Assembly: GCA_964007475.1 (NCBI GenBank)
Contig: OZ023274.1
Span: forward strand, 72,055,303-72,119,302
From: Hybos culiciformis
Taxonomy: Eukaryota; Arthropoda; Insecta; Diptera; Hybotidae
Direction: 5' to 3'
DNA length: 64,000 nucleotides
How positions within the stretch are numbered: the stretch's first letter is position 1; every line of letters begins with the position of its first letter. Below, one piece after another: positions 40,101-51,305 of this stretch. Both the position numbers and the translations under genes were made by a program. The notes below the pieces were generated by a model. The model was not told the origin of the DNA and did not search any database. It saw nothing but the letters and a program-made list of their open reading frames with translations.

Positions 40101-43100
40101 AAAGAATATAATAAAATTGGCTAATTATAAATTTATTGTGGTTTTTCATTTGGTCATTAAGAAAACTTTTAAAGTTTTTTTTTCAACCACAAATTAAAAT
40201 CAAAAAAAAAAAATTTGTCTTAATGAAACAAAAATTCACGAAGAATTAAAGGAAAATATTCAGAACGTCATGATTCAAAAAAGTGGCAAATCATTAAAAA
40301 ATGGACGAAAAAATTCAGTTGTTTTTAGCATTGATTTACCAAATAATTTTGGCAATTCAGAAAAACTACTTTACAGGTAATTTAATAAATACTTCTTACT
40401 TAATTTAATACTACGTTAATTTTCAAATTTTCGAATAATTTGTTAATAATTCAGATGAATACTTAAATTCAGAAAAAATCATGTGAAAGAATCTTTTTTG
40501 AGAGTTAATATTTCCGCTTTTAATAAACTAAATTGTCGTTAGACCAAGCTTGATTATAGCGAGTATAAATTAATCAATATTTAATATCTTTTACTCAACT
40601 ATTTCAAATAATCTAGTTAGTAGTTACGTAGAATTTTTGATATAATGTGTAAATGAATAATTTGTGTTAAAAATATCAAAAAAATTTCCTTGCTTTTCGG
40701 AATTTTAAGCTGGTTTCAAAAGAAAGTGCTTCCATCTTCCATTATTTCCGTCTCAATTTTTAAAAAGTTTTTTTTTTTAATATCTTCTAAATCAAAACCA
40801 TTTCTATTCGATACCCTTAAAGCAATTAGTTTCTGAACACCTTTTAAAAGAATGTTGAGTAACTGAGACATTTTTAATTAAAATAGATTTATAAATATTT
40901 TCTTCTAATCTTGATTTGAATATATGTAATTTTTTTAAATTTATGTTAAACTACTTAAGGTCTTAGTATATAATATTAGGATTTTGGTTCCACGTTGTAA
41001 GACAAATTTATTAAGATGATATTATTTCGACGAAATATGGGATTTTTAAGTTAAAACTATATTATGATAGAAAAAAGAAATGATATCTATATTGGGAAAT
41101 AGGCAATAGGTAAAAAGGCAACTTATTTTTTATATTTCCCACAATTAATGAGAGTTTTGTCATTATGACAATATTTCCACTTAAATTTGTGCTATAATTG
41201 ACATTTTCAAGTGGGAGTTTTGTCATCAGGACATTATGACTTCCTCCACGGGAGTTATGTCATTTCGGAGTTAATAAAATGAAGTATATAACATAGAGCC
41301 ATAATATTCGTATTTGGAATATTTATTTGCCGATCATTAAATTCGAAAGTGGTTCACACACTTTATTTAATCTATCATAATTACAATGAAAGAATTTTCC
41401 AATATAAAATTATTGCTTTTACTATATGTATTCCTCAATGTCCAATGAAGAAAATTATTAGCCAAGGACTTTCACATAAAAAATATTATTATTCAAATTG
41501 TGAATATTATAAATAAATATAGATTTATAATATATAAACATATCTACAAAAATATTTTCCTTAAGTGTTTTTGAAGAACTATAACTGCCAAAATTATTCG
41601 CGTGCCTTAAAATACCAAAATTTCTTTACATTTTCGTTATAAATGGAAAATACTTAAGAACTATAGAATAATAATAATTATGAAAACATATATAAAAAAA
41701 TATACATAACTTACTACATAACTTTTTTTAAATGAAAGAAAAAACAGTGTGAATTTGTAATACGGTATTGAGTTAACAATGATGAAAAATCTAAAATTAA
41801 AACTGATTTAATTACTTCATATTTTGTGAACAACACGGAAAATCCTTTCAAAATTATTTTCATTGTAATTGAAGTTTCCGTTTTAACATGATTTGGTCAA
41901 ACGAGTTCAGTTTTGGAAGAGTTTTGTCCGAGCCCCTCTCTAAGCCCATCCGTAAGATTCATTTATTTCCTAAAAGAGAATAACTATTTATAATAGATAT
42001 TTTTTTAGCGAATTTCAAGATATAGATACAGTTAATTTCATGGCGAAATTTGAATTATGTTTATTAGTCTTAATATGATAATAAATACAACTCCAACAAT
42101 TATTCTAGAAGGCTTTTATATGTTTTCTTGTTCCTTATCAAATTTAAAAGTTGATATTTATCTACATTTTCATTATTTAATATTTGTATTTACATAAATT
42201 GATTTCTTAATTTATAATGATTTATTTTATTTATCAAGTCGAACGTTGTTTTTATTACTACTACGAATCCAATAATTAATTCATTACCCTAAAAACCAAT
42301 ACATTATTCAATTCATATCCTTTTAAAAAAAAGTTCAACCATAAGAATGTAATGTAACGTCTTTTATATTTTTTATAATTTTATATTTACAATAAAAGTT
42401 TTTTTGTTACAACAATTTATGTATTAAGTGGAAGATCGTTATCAATGAGACCTTTAACCTAATTTCTTTGTAATGTCTAAGGGTTGTAAAGAAAATTTAT
42501 TTGGATGTTTGTTAAATTTAAGTAATTTTTCTATTTTCCAAGAAGTTGAATTGAAGTAAATGTTATCGATACAATACAATATTATTCATGTGAATATTAT
42601 GTTTTTAAAGTTATTCAAGTTGTGTTCATTTTTGTTTCGAGAGTTTTTCAAAACAAGTTCAAAAAAATATCATCCGCTCACTACTGTTCGAAAAAACATA
42701 AAAAATAATTATTGTAAAGGCATAACTAAGAATAGTTATGTCAAAATTTTATGATTAAAAATTACGTTATTAGCAATAATTCTTTTATACCATATGTATA
42801 TTAGTAGGAACTAATTTTTATTTATAAATGAATAAATTCTAAATATTTCTATGTAAAATCGTGGATTTGTATTATTTTCGTGCTCTGAACATCTTAATAA
42901 TTTTAATTGAATACATATTTTTATGACAAAATGGCATTTTAAATATGATATACATACCTAATTAAGAATAATTTAAAATTATAATTTAGTTAACATGATG
43001 CACGTGTGTTTATATTCATTTAAATATATAAGAAAAATAATAATTCAATTTATACGAGTATATGTATCTACTTTATTATAGTGTATTTCAAAGATTGTTA

Positions 43101-46100
43101 ATGAAAAAAGTTATTTTTCACACGCTATAGTGAAAAAAATATTTATACATTTAGCAATTAAGAATGCGGATTGGGGAATCCAAATTATTCCTACTTACTT
43201 ACATAATGTTAACAAATGCAACTTCATTTGACCCAACTTCAGAATATCTCCTTAAACTTAATTTTTTGAATATAAAGTAAAATCATACGATGAAATTTAT
43301 ATATAAACATGTCTTTTTTAACTCACAACACTATGAGATTAAATGTAATAACATGATATAAATTTTCAATATATTTCGGTTGGTTCTATATTCGTTTCTA
43401 AGTAAAGAAAACATTTCGAGTCCATCTAACTGAAATACTACATATTAACTTTATTATACAACATTTTTCATAAACATAAATTTCATGTACATAATTTGAA
43501 AAGTTTTGAAAAGTGATAAAATATTTAAATCAGGTCATGCCATTAATCAATTTTAATTTACTTGAAATAAGAAAATAATAAATGTGTATATTATGTTATA
43601 GCTGTAAAATAATAATTTAGTTCAATAGGTGTGGATAGTTTTAATTTTTCTTCATTTATCGAAAATAATAATCAATAAAAAACAGTGCAATCAGCCAAAC
43701 CTTTAATTTATTCATTTCCTTTTAAAATTAATATTTATTCACATGTACATATAAGATTCAAAATTTTAAATCAGAATAAAGTTCTTACTTAAAAAACATT
43801 AAACATTCTAATCCTTGAATTTTTTTTCTTCCTTAACGTATTCATTCATCTTCCTTAAAGTATTCATTCATCTTTCTTTTAGCGCCCATATTTAAAAAAG
43901 ACGTAGAAATTAAAATATATTAGATTCAACATTTATTTCAAAATTCTGCTGTTCACCTTTCTATTATTTATATAACATGTACTAAGTGCATTAAAGATGT
44001 AATAACCAATTTATTTTATTTTATTTTTTAATTGGACTTGTATATTTAAAATGATTTTAATAAAAAACTCTGAGGCCATGAAAACGGAAATATAAATACG
44101 ATGTTTAAGTATATAAAAGCAATATTAAGGATATTCAATCCTTGACAGCTAAGTTTTTGTTTACCTTAAAAAGACTGAAATTATCGAAAATGACCTTCAT
44201 TGAAATAATTTAGTAATAAAATTAAATTCATTGAAAAAGTCTGAGTTGTTACAATTGCAAAAACTTTTTACATTACAATTTTCTTTCATAAAATATTCAA
44301 TTTTTTTTTGTCAAGAAAATTCTACCAATTTTATCTTTATTGAACAATTTTTTTAAAATTTTCAAGTAGCTCAATAAAATATTTTTTTCTTAAGTTCTTG
44401 GATTGAACTAATAATATGTATATGTATGTTCATAAAAATGTCCAATTGTTGAAATTAATGCTCATAAAATAAACAATTTTTCAAAAGTGATTTAGAATGT
44501 ATCGGGGAAATTTTATTCTTGATATTTTTTTGCTATAAATTGCCAACATTTGAATTGCAATTATGTGAAGAAATTTTTTTGTATTTAAACTGCAATTTTC
44601 CTATAGAATTAAGTAAAAAAAAATTGGTTTCCTATTTCGGATCTTCAATTTGCGAGATTACAATAAGAAAAAAATCGGTGTGATTTTTAGGAAAACTAAA
44701 AATTAGTTCGGTAACAATTTTTATTGAAACCTACCAACTTTTTCCGTAGTAAGGTTTACCCATTTTTCCGTATCAATTTACACAGACCGAGTGTTTGATA
44801 AAATTTTCAATATTATTGTTCTATTAGAACTAGGTTCGTAGTTTTTTATACAAGAGTTCTTTAAGTTTAAAAATTTTTGGTTCCTGTTCATTTTAAATTG
44901 ATTTAAGTTTTATAATTTGCAGTATTACACATTTTTATAATAAATTAATTGTAATACGAATTCTACAAAGTAAGAAAGTTGTCAGCACATAATATAGGAG
45001 TCCAGTAACGAAAGTAATATCTACAATAATTACTAAATTATTTATTTACATGGAGATCGATTACCTTAATCAAAAAATTTAAAATTTCAATATTATTTCG
45101 AAAAACAACTTTTGATTTGATTTCATTACATCCTAGATTTTTTTTTTTTAGCCAATTAAAGAAAAAATTAAATGTTCTTTTATCAAAAAGAACAACAAAA
45201 GTTTTTTATTTTATTTTTGGTATATTTATTCTACTTTTTCAACTCGAAATAATGTTTTCAGCATTAATTTTTTTTAGCGCGCTAACAAAAAACCTTGCAA
45301 TATTCATCAAACAAAAAAAAAAGTTTTTATTATACATGCTAGTTTAATACTGTTTTTTTAAAGGACGAAAAGTGGTCACCTACAGTATAGTTTATATTAC
45401 TATATAAATATAAAACTTATTCATCGTGGGTTCATTATAAATATTGTAAATATACTGCATAAATATAAGAATCATATATACTTAATGCAATTTGCATGTA
45501 AATTTATTGTTTATAAAATTTTTCACAGGAAACTCAAAAACGATTCATGCCAATACATTCCTTGAAAAATTTAGTTTTTTTTTTAGTAGTCATAACAAAA
45601 ACAAAAGAAACTTTTTTTTTTATATGAAAAAAAAAAGTTATACTTTACAAAACCATAGCTAGTCCTTGAAAGGTTCTGGCAATTCTTAAATTTTCATTGA
45701 GCTTTGTCATTTTATTACTATACTAGTTCTTGAAGGGTTTTGGCGATTCTTTAATTTGATGGAGGTTTATCATTTTATTTCACCAATTCATTTCTGTCTT
45801 AAGCTTTAGTCCACCTCGCAAATGTATCTAATAGGTAAAAAAGTATTAATAATGCATTTACAAACACGTTAAGAATATTTTTTACAAATAATAAAATTTC
45901 TATTTCAACTTTTTATAGCGCAATCATAAATAATTTTCTTAATAAACTTTCATTGAATTTTCGAAAAGTTTAGTTAAATCTTCTTCAGTCTGTGATTTTG
46001 GTGCTAATTTCGTTATTCTTTCCTAAATATTGAAGAAAATTAGGAAAGAAAAATAAAAAAATTGGACAATATTCTTTACCTGAGGTAATGTTCCTTGAAC

Positions 46101-49100
46101 TAAAGCAGGGATATCGCTTGAATCAAATCCGAATTCTCTAAGACCATTTTCTATTTTTAATCTTTGCATATATTTTCGTATTACATCCGATAAAATTTTG
46201 CCTGCATCGTCTTTTTTTGCCTGAGGCCAAAAAAGAATAAAATTAAATAGAATCATAATGCTTCATACTGGTAATCGTAAATTAAGTAAAATTTTAAAAT
46301 CTATAATTTTTTTGATAAAGTCTACTTCAACAATTTCAACGCAATTATTTCTCTTTTAAAATAATACCTAAAGACTTACACGGGTTATGTCAGCCCCTAA
46401 AATTTCAGCCGCTACTAAATGTCTATCGGGACATGCATTTGATGTGAACTCGAATACAGCAGGTGCAGTTATTACCACAGAAAGGCCATGGGGAATAATA
46501 GGATGTTCTTCTGGGTAGTCTATTGGGCGAAATTTTTTTACATTACCAGATATAGGATATGATAGTCCATGACATAAATGTACACCAGCATTACCAAAGC
46601 CAATACCAGCCATAGTAGATGCTAAATGCATTTTGGATCGAGCTTCTAAATTATCCGGTTGTTCGACAGCAGAAAAGAAATATTTTTCTATTGTTTCCAA
46701 TGCAAACTTTGCCCAAATATCTGATATGGGATTACTGCCTTGATAAGGTGGACGTAAATTTGGGTTTAATGGCGCTAATCCTCGCTCTGTGTACGGTATC
46801 GCAGTAAAACTTTCAAGTGCATGACAAAAAACATCAAAACCCGAATATGCTGTTACTTTTTCGGGTAAAGTCAATGTATGTATAGGATCAATTAAACCTA
46901 TTCAAACGAATATTAAAAATTGTCTTCAAAGTAGTGTAGTGGTTAGTTACCAAGTTGAGGCTTCAAATATTTGCTAGAAATCCCAGTTTTAGCGTGCATT
47001 TTTTCATAATCGAATATTATCACGCCAGTTGTTTCTGACCCTGTACCTGAAGTTGTGGGTATCGCTATCATTGGCTTTAATTTATTTCTTATCTAAAAAT
47101 AATATAATGATTTATGGAAATTTGAAAACAAATTATTTTACTTCTTTGCCCTGTCCGATTGGTGCATTGACATAATCAAGAAATTCTGCTGTAGGATTAC
47201 TAGCATATAAATTAGCAGCCTTACATGTATCAATAGCTGATCCACCACCAATACCAACAAACGCATCGAATTTTTGTGCTCTAGCAAATTTCGCTGTGGT
47301 CCATAAACTTAAAAAAAGAATAACTTATTGTAAAAACAATCCATACATATAGATTGCGTATTCAAAGATTGCGTTTTTCATCTTCTTGAAAAGGGATATT
47401 TACAAACAATATCTGCGAAAGAAAAACTATCTTTATATAAGTTATTCTTTTAACTAACCTGCTATCTGTTGGCTCAATTCGAGTATCATCAAATACTTGA
47501 TATTGAATATTATTTCTTACTACCGAATCAATAATTTTCTTCACACTTTCTAATTTAATAACATTTTTATCCGTTACAATGCAAACATTTTTTACACCTA
47601 AGTTAGAAAGATCCGAACCTAGTTCTTGAGATACTCCAGGCCCAAAACGGACTGTAGATGATGACATCTGAAAAAATATTATCATTAAGTTTCTTACGAA
47701 TTGTGTGAACTAAAAAAACATTATCAATTTTCGAACTCTTAATGAGTATTTTTCATGTTTATCGCCAGTGATTAACTCGGATTGATTCAACTTTGTGCAT
47801 CATTCCTCTCTCGATGAATGATATTTGTATTTACATAAGTTCACTGGCGACAAACGTAAAAAGTGAACCGTGTAAATTAGGCATAAGAGATAATGAATGC
47901 CAAAGAACTTTTGTAAACATAATACCACAAAAAAAAACAACAAATACTTTATATATTAAATATTGATAAAAAAAACTTGATCACGGTATAAATAAAATAC
48001 TTGATTCTGTAAAAAAAAAAAACGAATTTTGTAGGCACCTCAAATGCATATTCCATTCTCTTATTTTGTGATACAAATCCATAAGAATGAGCAGGACAAT
48101 TGCACCTAAAATAAATTAATTATTCATAAATTTCTTCCAAAAAAATTATTAGATATTTTTAATTTACGAAGAATTAATTACAGCAGACATTAAATTTAAA
48201 ATTTTCTTTTTCTGCATAATTTTTTTTATATTTTTTTTGAAATTTTAGAGTAGAAAAATGTTCACACAATATTATCAACAAATAAATTACAACTGACTCA
48301 AATATTTTTTATATAAATAAATTCTCTTTCTCACCAATAAATTAAATTGAAAACGTACATTGGCTAAACAATAATTTAACATTTATATATTTGGATTAAA
48401 AATGTCACATGAGTATATTTGAAGCAAGTTCAGTGAACCTGGACGCTGTAATAAAAATTAATCATTTAATTATTTATATTATCTATTCCATTCCACTAAT
48501 ACAATTTAAAAGAAAATTTGGAAAATTGTTTATTGTATAAAAATATTAGTATAACACAAATTTGTATAGTATGTGAATTAAGTATATTAATGTATTTTCT
48601 TTGGGAAACATTAATTGAGTCGTGTGTTTTAAAGAGTAAAATCAGAATATTTCATTCAATTAATTATATAATGGTTAAGATTTTTCTTAACTACCAAATC
48701 GATTTCCAAAATTAAGAAAGAGTCGTAAATATTTTCTTCTACACAAAATTATAATATAAACTAGAAATATCACTGTCTTTCAAATCATTAAGTCACAAAC
48801 ATTATATGAATGTGTAAATAAAATTTATATTATTTTTAAAATATTCTTCAATTAGTTGTATATATTGCCTATACTTACAGAAACGGTTTATAAATTTTTT
48901 TTCGAATACATAATGTCACAATAACATAAAACTGCTACATAAGTTCTATATAATTTTTTAACAAAATAACAATACAGGATAAAAAGTTGAAAATTTTAAA
49001 TAAAGATCTAACTTAATTTAATATTAAAAATAACATTGTTTTTTATTAAATTCGTTAAACCTTTGAATCTTCATCTCAAATTAATTATAACACAAACGAA

Positions 49101-51305
49101 TTATTTTTAATTTTATTCTTTTATGCAAGAGTTTCCGAAATCACCGTGTACAAACTAAGCTTTTACTCGCAATTTGTAATAAAAATCCAAAACTTTTCTC
49201 CCAATTATAACATAAACGATTTTTTTTTAATTTTTTCTTCTTTTATCCAAGAGTTCCGAAGCCATCATGTACAAAAAAAGCTTTTACTCGCTATCTGTAA
49301 TAAAAATCCAACACTTTTCTCATGTGTTAAGATTATGTAAATTGTATATTATATATTATTATTATGTATGTATATATGCGAAGTTATAAACTTTTTTTCA
49401 TCTAACCCTAAGTAGCATGCGAAAACTTGTGAGTTACTATAAAAGAGATACAAAAATATAGGGTTAAATTTAATTAAAAAGCCAAATGCTAATAAGTAGG
49501 ACTAACTGATAATATATAATAAGATTAACCATTCTCAAAGTTTGACATTTACAGCTCGTAGTTCAAACATCATTCAGCCAGAGAATATTATCTTTTATTA
49601 AAATTTTATGTCATTTTAGTGGGATCAGTCAGGAAAATTTAAACGATGATTTAGAACAAGCGGGTTGTTGTGGTCGTTCAAAATGCTGTAAATGTTGTTC
49701 CCGTTTCTGTATGCCTTGCAGACGATCCAAATGCTGTCGCAAAAAACAACAAGAAGTGGAACAGGCAATAATACAAGAAGTCGACGAAACAATTAAAAAA
49801 GAAAGTTGTTGGAATAGAATGAAATGTTCGAGATGTTGTAAATCAAAGTCAAAAGGTAGTGCTAAAACCTCAGCTGGTAGGATGGAAACAATTACCGAAG
49901 AATATGAAAATAATTCAATGTCAGGTTCAAAACAAAGTAAATGTTCTATGTGCTTGAATAAGTTTTTTTGTTGTCGAGCTACAAATAAAGTTGAATCAAG
50001 CAACTACGGACAAGATGAGGCTAAAAAATGTTGCTTTTGCATTCCCTGCAGGAGGAAGCGTCAAACTGAAAGTAACATAGAACCGGCTTGGCAGGCTCCA
50101 GAGGCTACAACAGCAGAACGTAGAGAAAGTATTTTAAGTGCACCAACTTTGCCTCCTGAAAGGTTAGATATAAGAGGTTGTTTTGGTTTTTATAAAGTTC
50201 ATACTCGATTTGAATTACGAAAGCTTAAAATTCGATTGTAAAATAAAATTTTCAGACTTTTGCTAAAATTTTACAATACTTGACTACTAGAACTGAGTAA
50301 TACCTGACTTGTTTTTATGCATATAAAAATGGTATTATTCGTGAAAATCAAAACAAAAATGTTGAATGTTTTTTTTAATTTTAGCCGATGTACAAGAATC
50401 ATAAATAAGTTAAAATTTTGGAAAAAGAAGGAGCCTAGTAGACGAGCCAGTCAAAGTAGTCGTAAACAAAGTCTTGCACCAACAAACCCTCCTGAGGTAA
50501 GAAAACATATGTGAAAAACTTAACATTATCAAGATGTCTAAATGTCTAATCAATCAAAGTTGATAAAAAAAATATGTTTCTACATATAGTTTAATTTTAA
50601 TTAATAGTGCATTTGAAAACTATAAACACTACGTTTCTCTTTTTTTGTTCAACATTTTTATATTATTCCTAAATTTTATATTTTAAGTAAAGTTTTCTTT
50701 TTAACATTCTAGGACACCCGACCAAAATTACACAATGATTTAGTTGAATATAATTCAAAAATGAAAGGCGCAATACCTGTTCTTCCTATATGTTTGGCAT
50801 ATTTTTGCACGGCATGCAATATCATATGTCCTGGATTGGGTAAAATACATTGAATAACCAATAAAATATACATAATGTACAAATTTTATGTTCACTTTAA
50901 ATTTTTGTTTTAGGAACAATTTTATCAGGGATTTTTTGTCTTTGCGTTGGAATACCTAGATTTTCGCAATATGACAGTGCTAAAGCCCGCTTTGGGTCAT
51001 TTTTTATTAATTGTATTGTTGGTATTGCACAATTTTTTTGTGTTTTGTTCTGTTTTGTAGGTTGGGGTTGGTCAGTTTGGTGGGGTAGCATTATGATGAA
51101 GACAGCGAGTAAGATTTAAATAGATAAATTTAAATCGTAACACTAAATTTTTAACATTTTTTTATATTTTTCAGGAAAACTGCAGAAAATAAGAAAAGTT
51201 GAAAGACTTGAATTAGAAGAAGAGCAAAGACAAGCACAAATAGCAGCTGAAGCAGCTGCTGCAGCAAAAGCATCAGAAAAAGACGTTGAGGCTGGTAAAG
51301 GTTAA
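34109..51305 (+). CDS. stum: Protein stum (stumble), Spec3-family mechanosensory membrane protein
   Basis: Eight coding exons with consistent phases: 34109-34737, 35051-35614, 35732-38758, 49620-50162, 50385-50496, 50713-50839, 50914-51108, 51175-51305 (1775 aa, close to the long Drosophila protein). The N-terminal ~1400 residues are disordered and Ser/Arg/Lys-rich. They include an RS-like stretch (about residues 635-990) and degenerate repeats of the KKExSxLK type (about 1007-1094). Exon 4 (1408-1587) carries several CC/CxxC clusters. The C-terminal Spec3 domain (about 1640-1733) has two hydrophobic segments: [20 protein letters not shown], leading into CPGLGTILSG, and [21 protein letters not shown] basic, Ala-rich coiled tail follows. 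Drosophila Stum is needed in joint proprioceptive neurons for mechanotransduction; that role is known from the family and only inferred here. The 10.9 kb intron 3 contains ADHFE1 on the other strand. An AATAAA at 51463-51468 is a likely polyadenylation signal. Confidence 0.93.
40270..40376 (+). CDS. stum: Candidate alternative first coding exon of stum (short isoform)
   Basis: A 107-bp reading frame runs from ATG 40270 to a donor TTACAG|GTAATT at 40376/40377. It encodes [20 protein letters not shown], then [15 protein letters not shown], and leaves two bases. That phase exactly fits the next stum exon at 49620, which also follows a two-base overhang from exon 3, and yields a 404-aa protein of the Cys-rich region plus Spec3 domain. 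No upstream acceptor in a suitable phase joins it to exon 3, so a separate internal promoter would be needed. Short STUM proteins exist in vertebrates, which makes a short form plausible. Transcript evidence is lacking. Confidence 0.4.
45659..45786. repeat. Diverged 64-bp tandem duplication
   Basis: Two similar units beginning ctagtccttgaaaggttctg (45659) and ctagttcttgaagggttttg (45723) lie just downstream of the ADHFE1 stop codon, probably within its 3' UTR. Confidence 0.7.
45939..48217 (-). CDS. ADHFE1: Hydroxyacid-oxoacid transhydrogenase, mitochondrial
   Basis: Eight exons on the minus strand, all phases consistent: 48217-48168, 48105-48039, 47667-47459, 47307-47142, 47092-46951, 46897-46380, 46220-46080, 46022-45939 (458 aa, near the vertebrate length of about 467). 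It is an iron-type alcohol dehydrogenase fold enzyme that transfers hydride from 4-hydroxybutyrate to 2-oxoglutarate, giving succinic semialdehyde and D-2-hydroxyglutarate, in mitochondria. The cofactor motif GGGS is at residues 129-132, followed by [13 protein letters not shown], and [12 protein letters not shown] is in exon 5. Candidate metal ligands are Asp233, His237 ([12 protein letters not shown]), His321 ([10 protein letters not shown]) and His348 (IPHGLSV). The C-terminus [16 protein letters not shown] matches the family. The short N-terminus is basic and could be a transit peptide. The Drosophila counterpart is T3dh. The whole gene lies within stum intron 3, antisense to it. Confidence 0.96.
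47751..47862. repeat. Short imperfect inverted repeat in ADHFE1 intron 2
   Basis: The sequence around tttatcgccagtga (47758-47771) is repeated in inverted orientation as tcactggcgacaaacgtaaa (47841-47860), with about four mismatches over 22 bp and a ~70-bp spacer. It may be a small MITE; no target duplication was seen. Confidence 0.5.
48218..49619. other. Right part of stum intron 3, upstream of ADHFE1
   Basis: This holds the presumed ADHFE1 promoter region on the minus strand next to 48218, and the 120-bp tandem duplication at 49085-49324. No other exon was recognised before the stum exon that starts at 49620. Confidence 0.55.
49085..49324. repeat. Two-copy 120-bp tandem duplication
   Basis: Units 49085-49204 and 49205-49324 are highly similar along their whole length. 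Each starts ttataaca-aaacga and contains aagcttttactcgc followed by tgtaataaaaatccaa. Confidence 0.88.

Larger units (their letters stand above)
38759..45938. other. Left part of stum intron 3
   Basis: Apart from the candidate exon at 40270-40376 and the small duplication at 45659-45786, this AT-rich stretch shows no recognised gene. Near 41145-41262 the phrase gagttttgtcat recurs three times with variations. The part next to 45938 should contain the ADHFE1 3' UTR; a minus-strand AATAAA is at 45779-45774. Confidence 0.5.

Noticed and set aside
45117..45347. 76-aa hydrophobic plus-strand ORF in stum intron 3
   Set aside because: Phe/Leu/Lys-rich composition is expected from T/A-rich DNA, and there is no conserved motif.
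49629..50003. 124-aa minus-strand ORF opposite stum exon 4
   Set aside because: Mirror of the cysteine-rich coding strand; the sense frame joins in phase with its neighbours and matches Stum.
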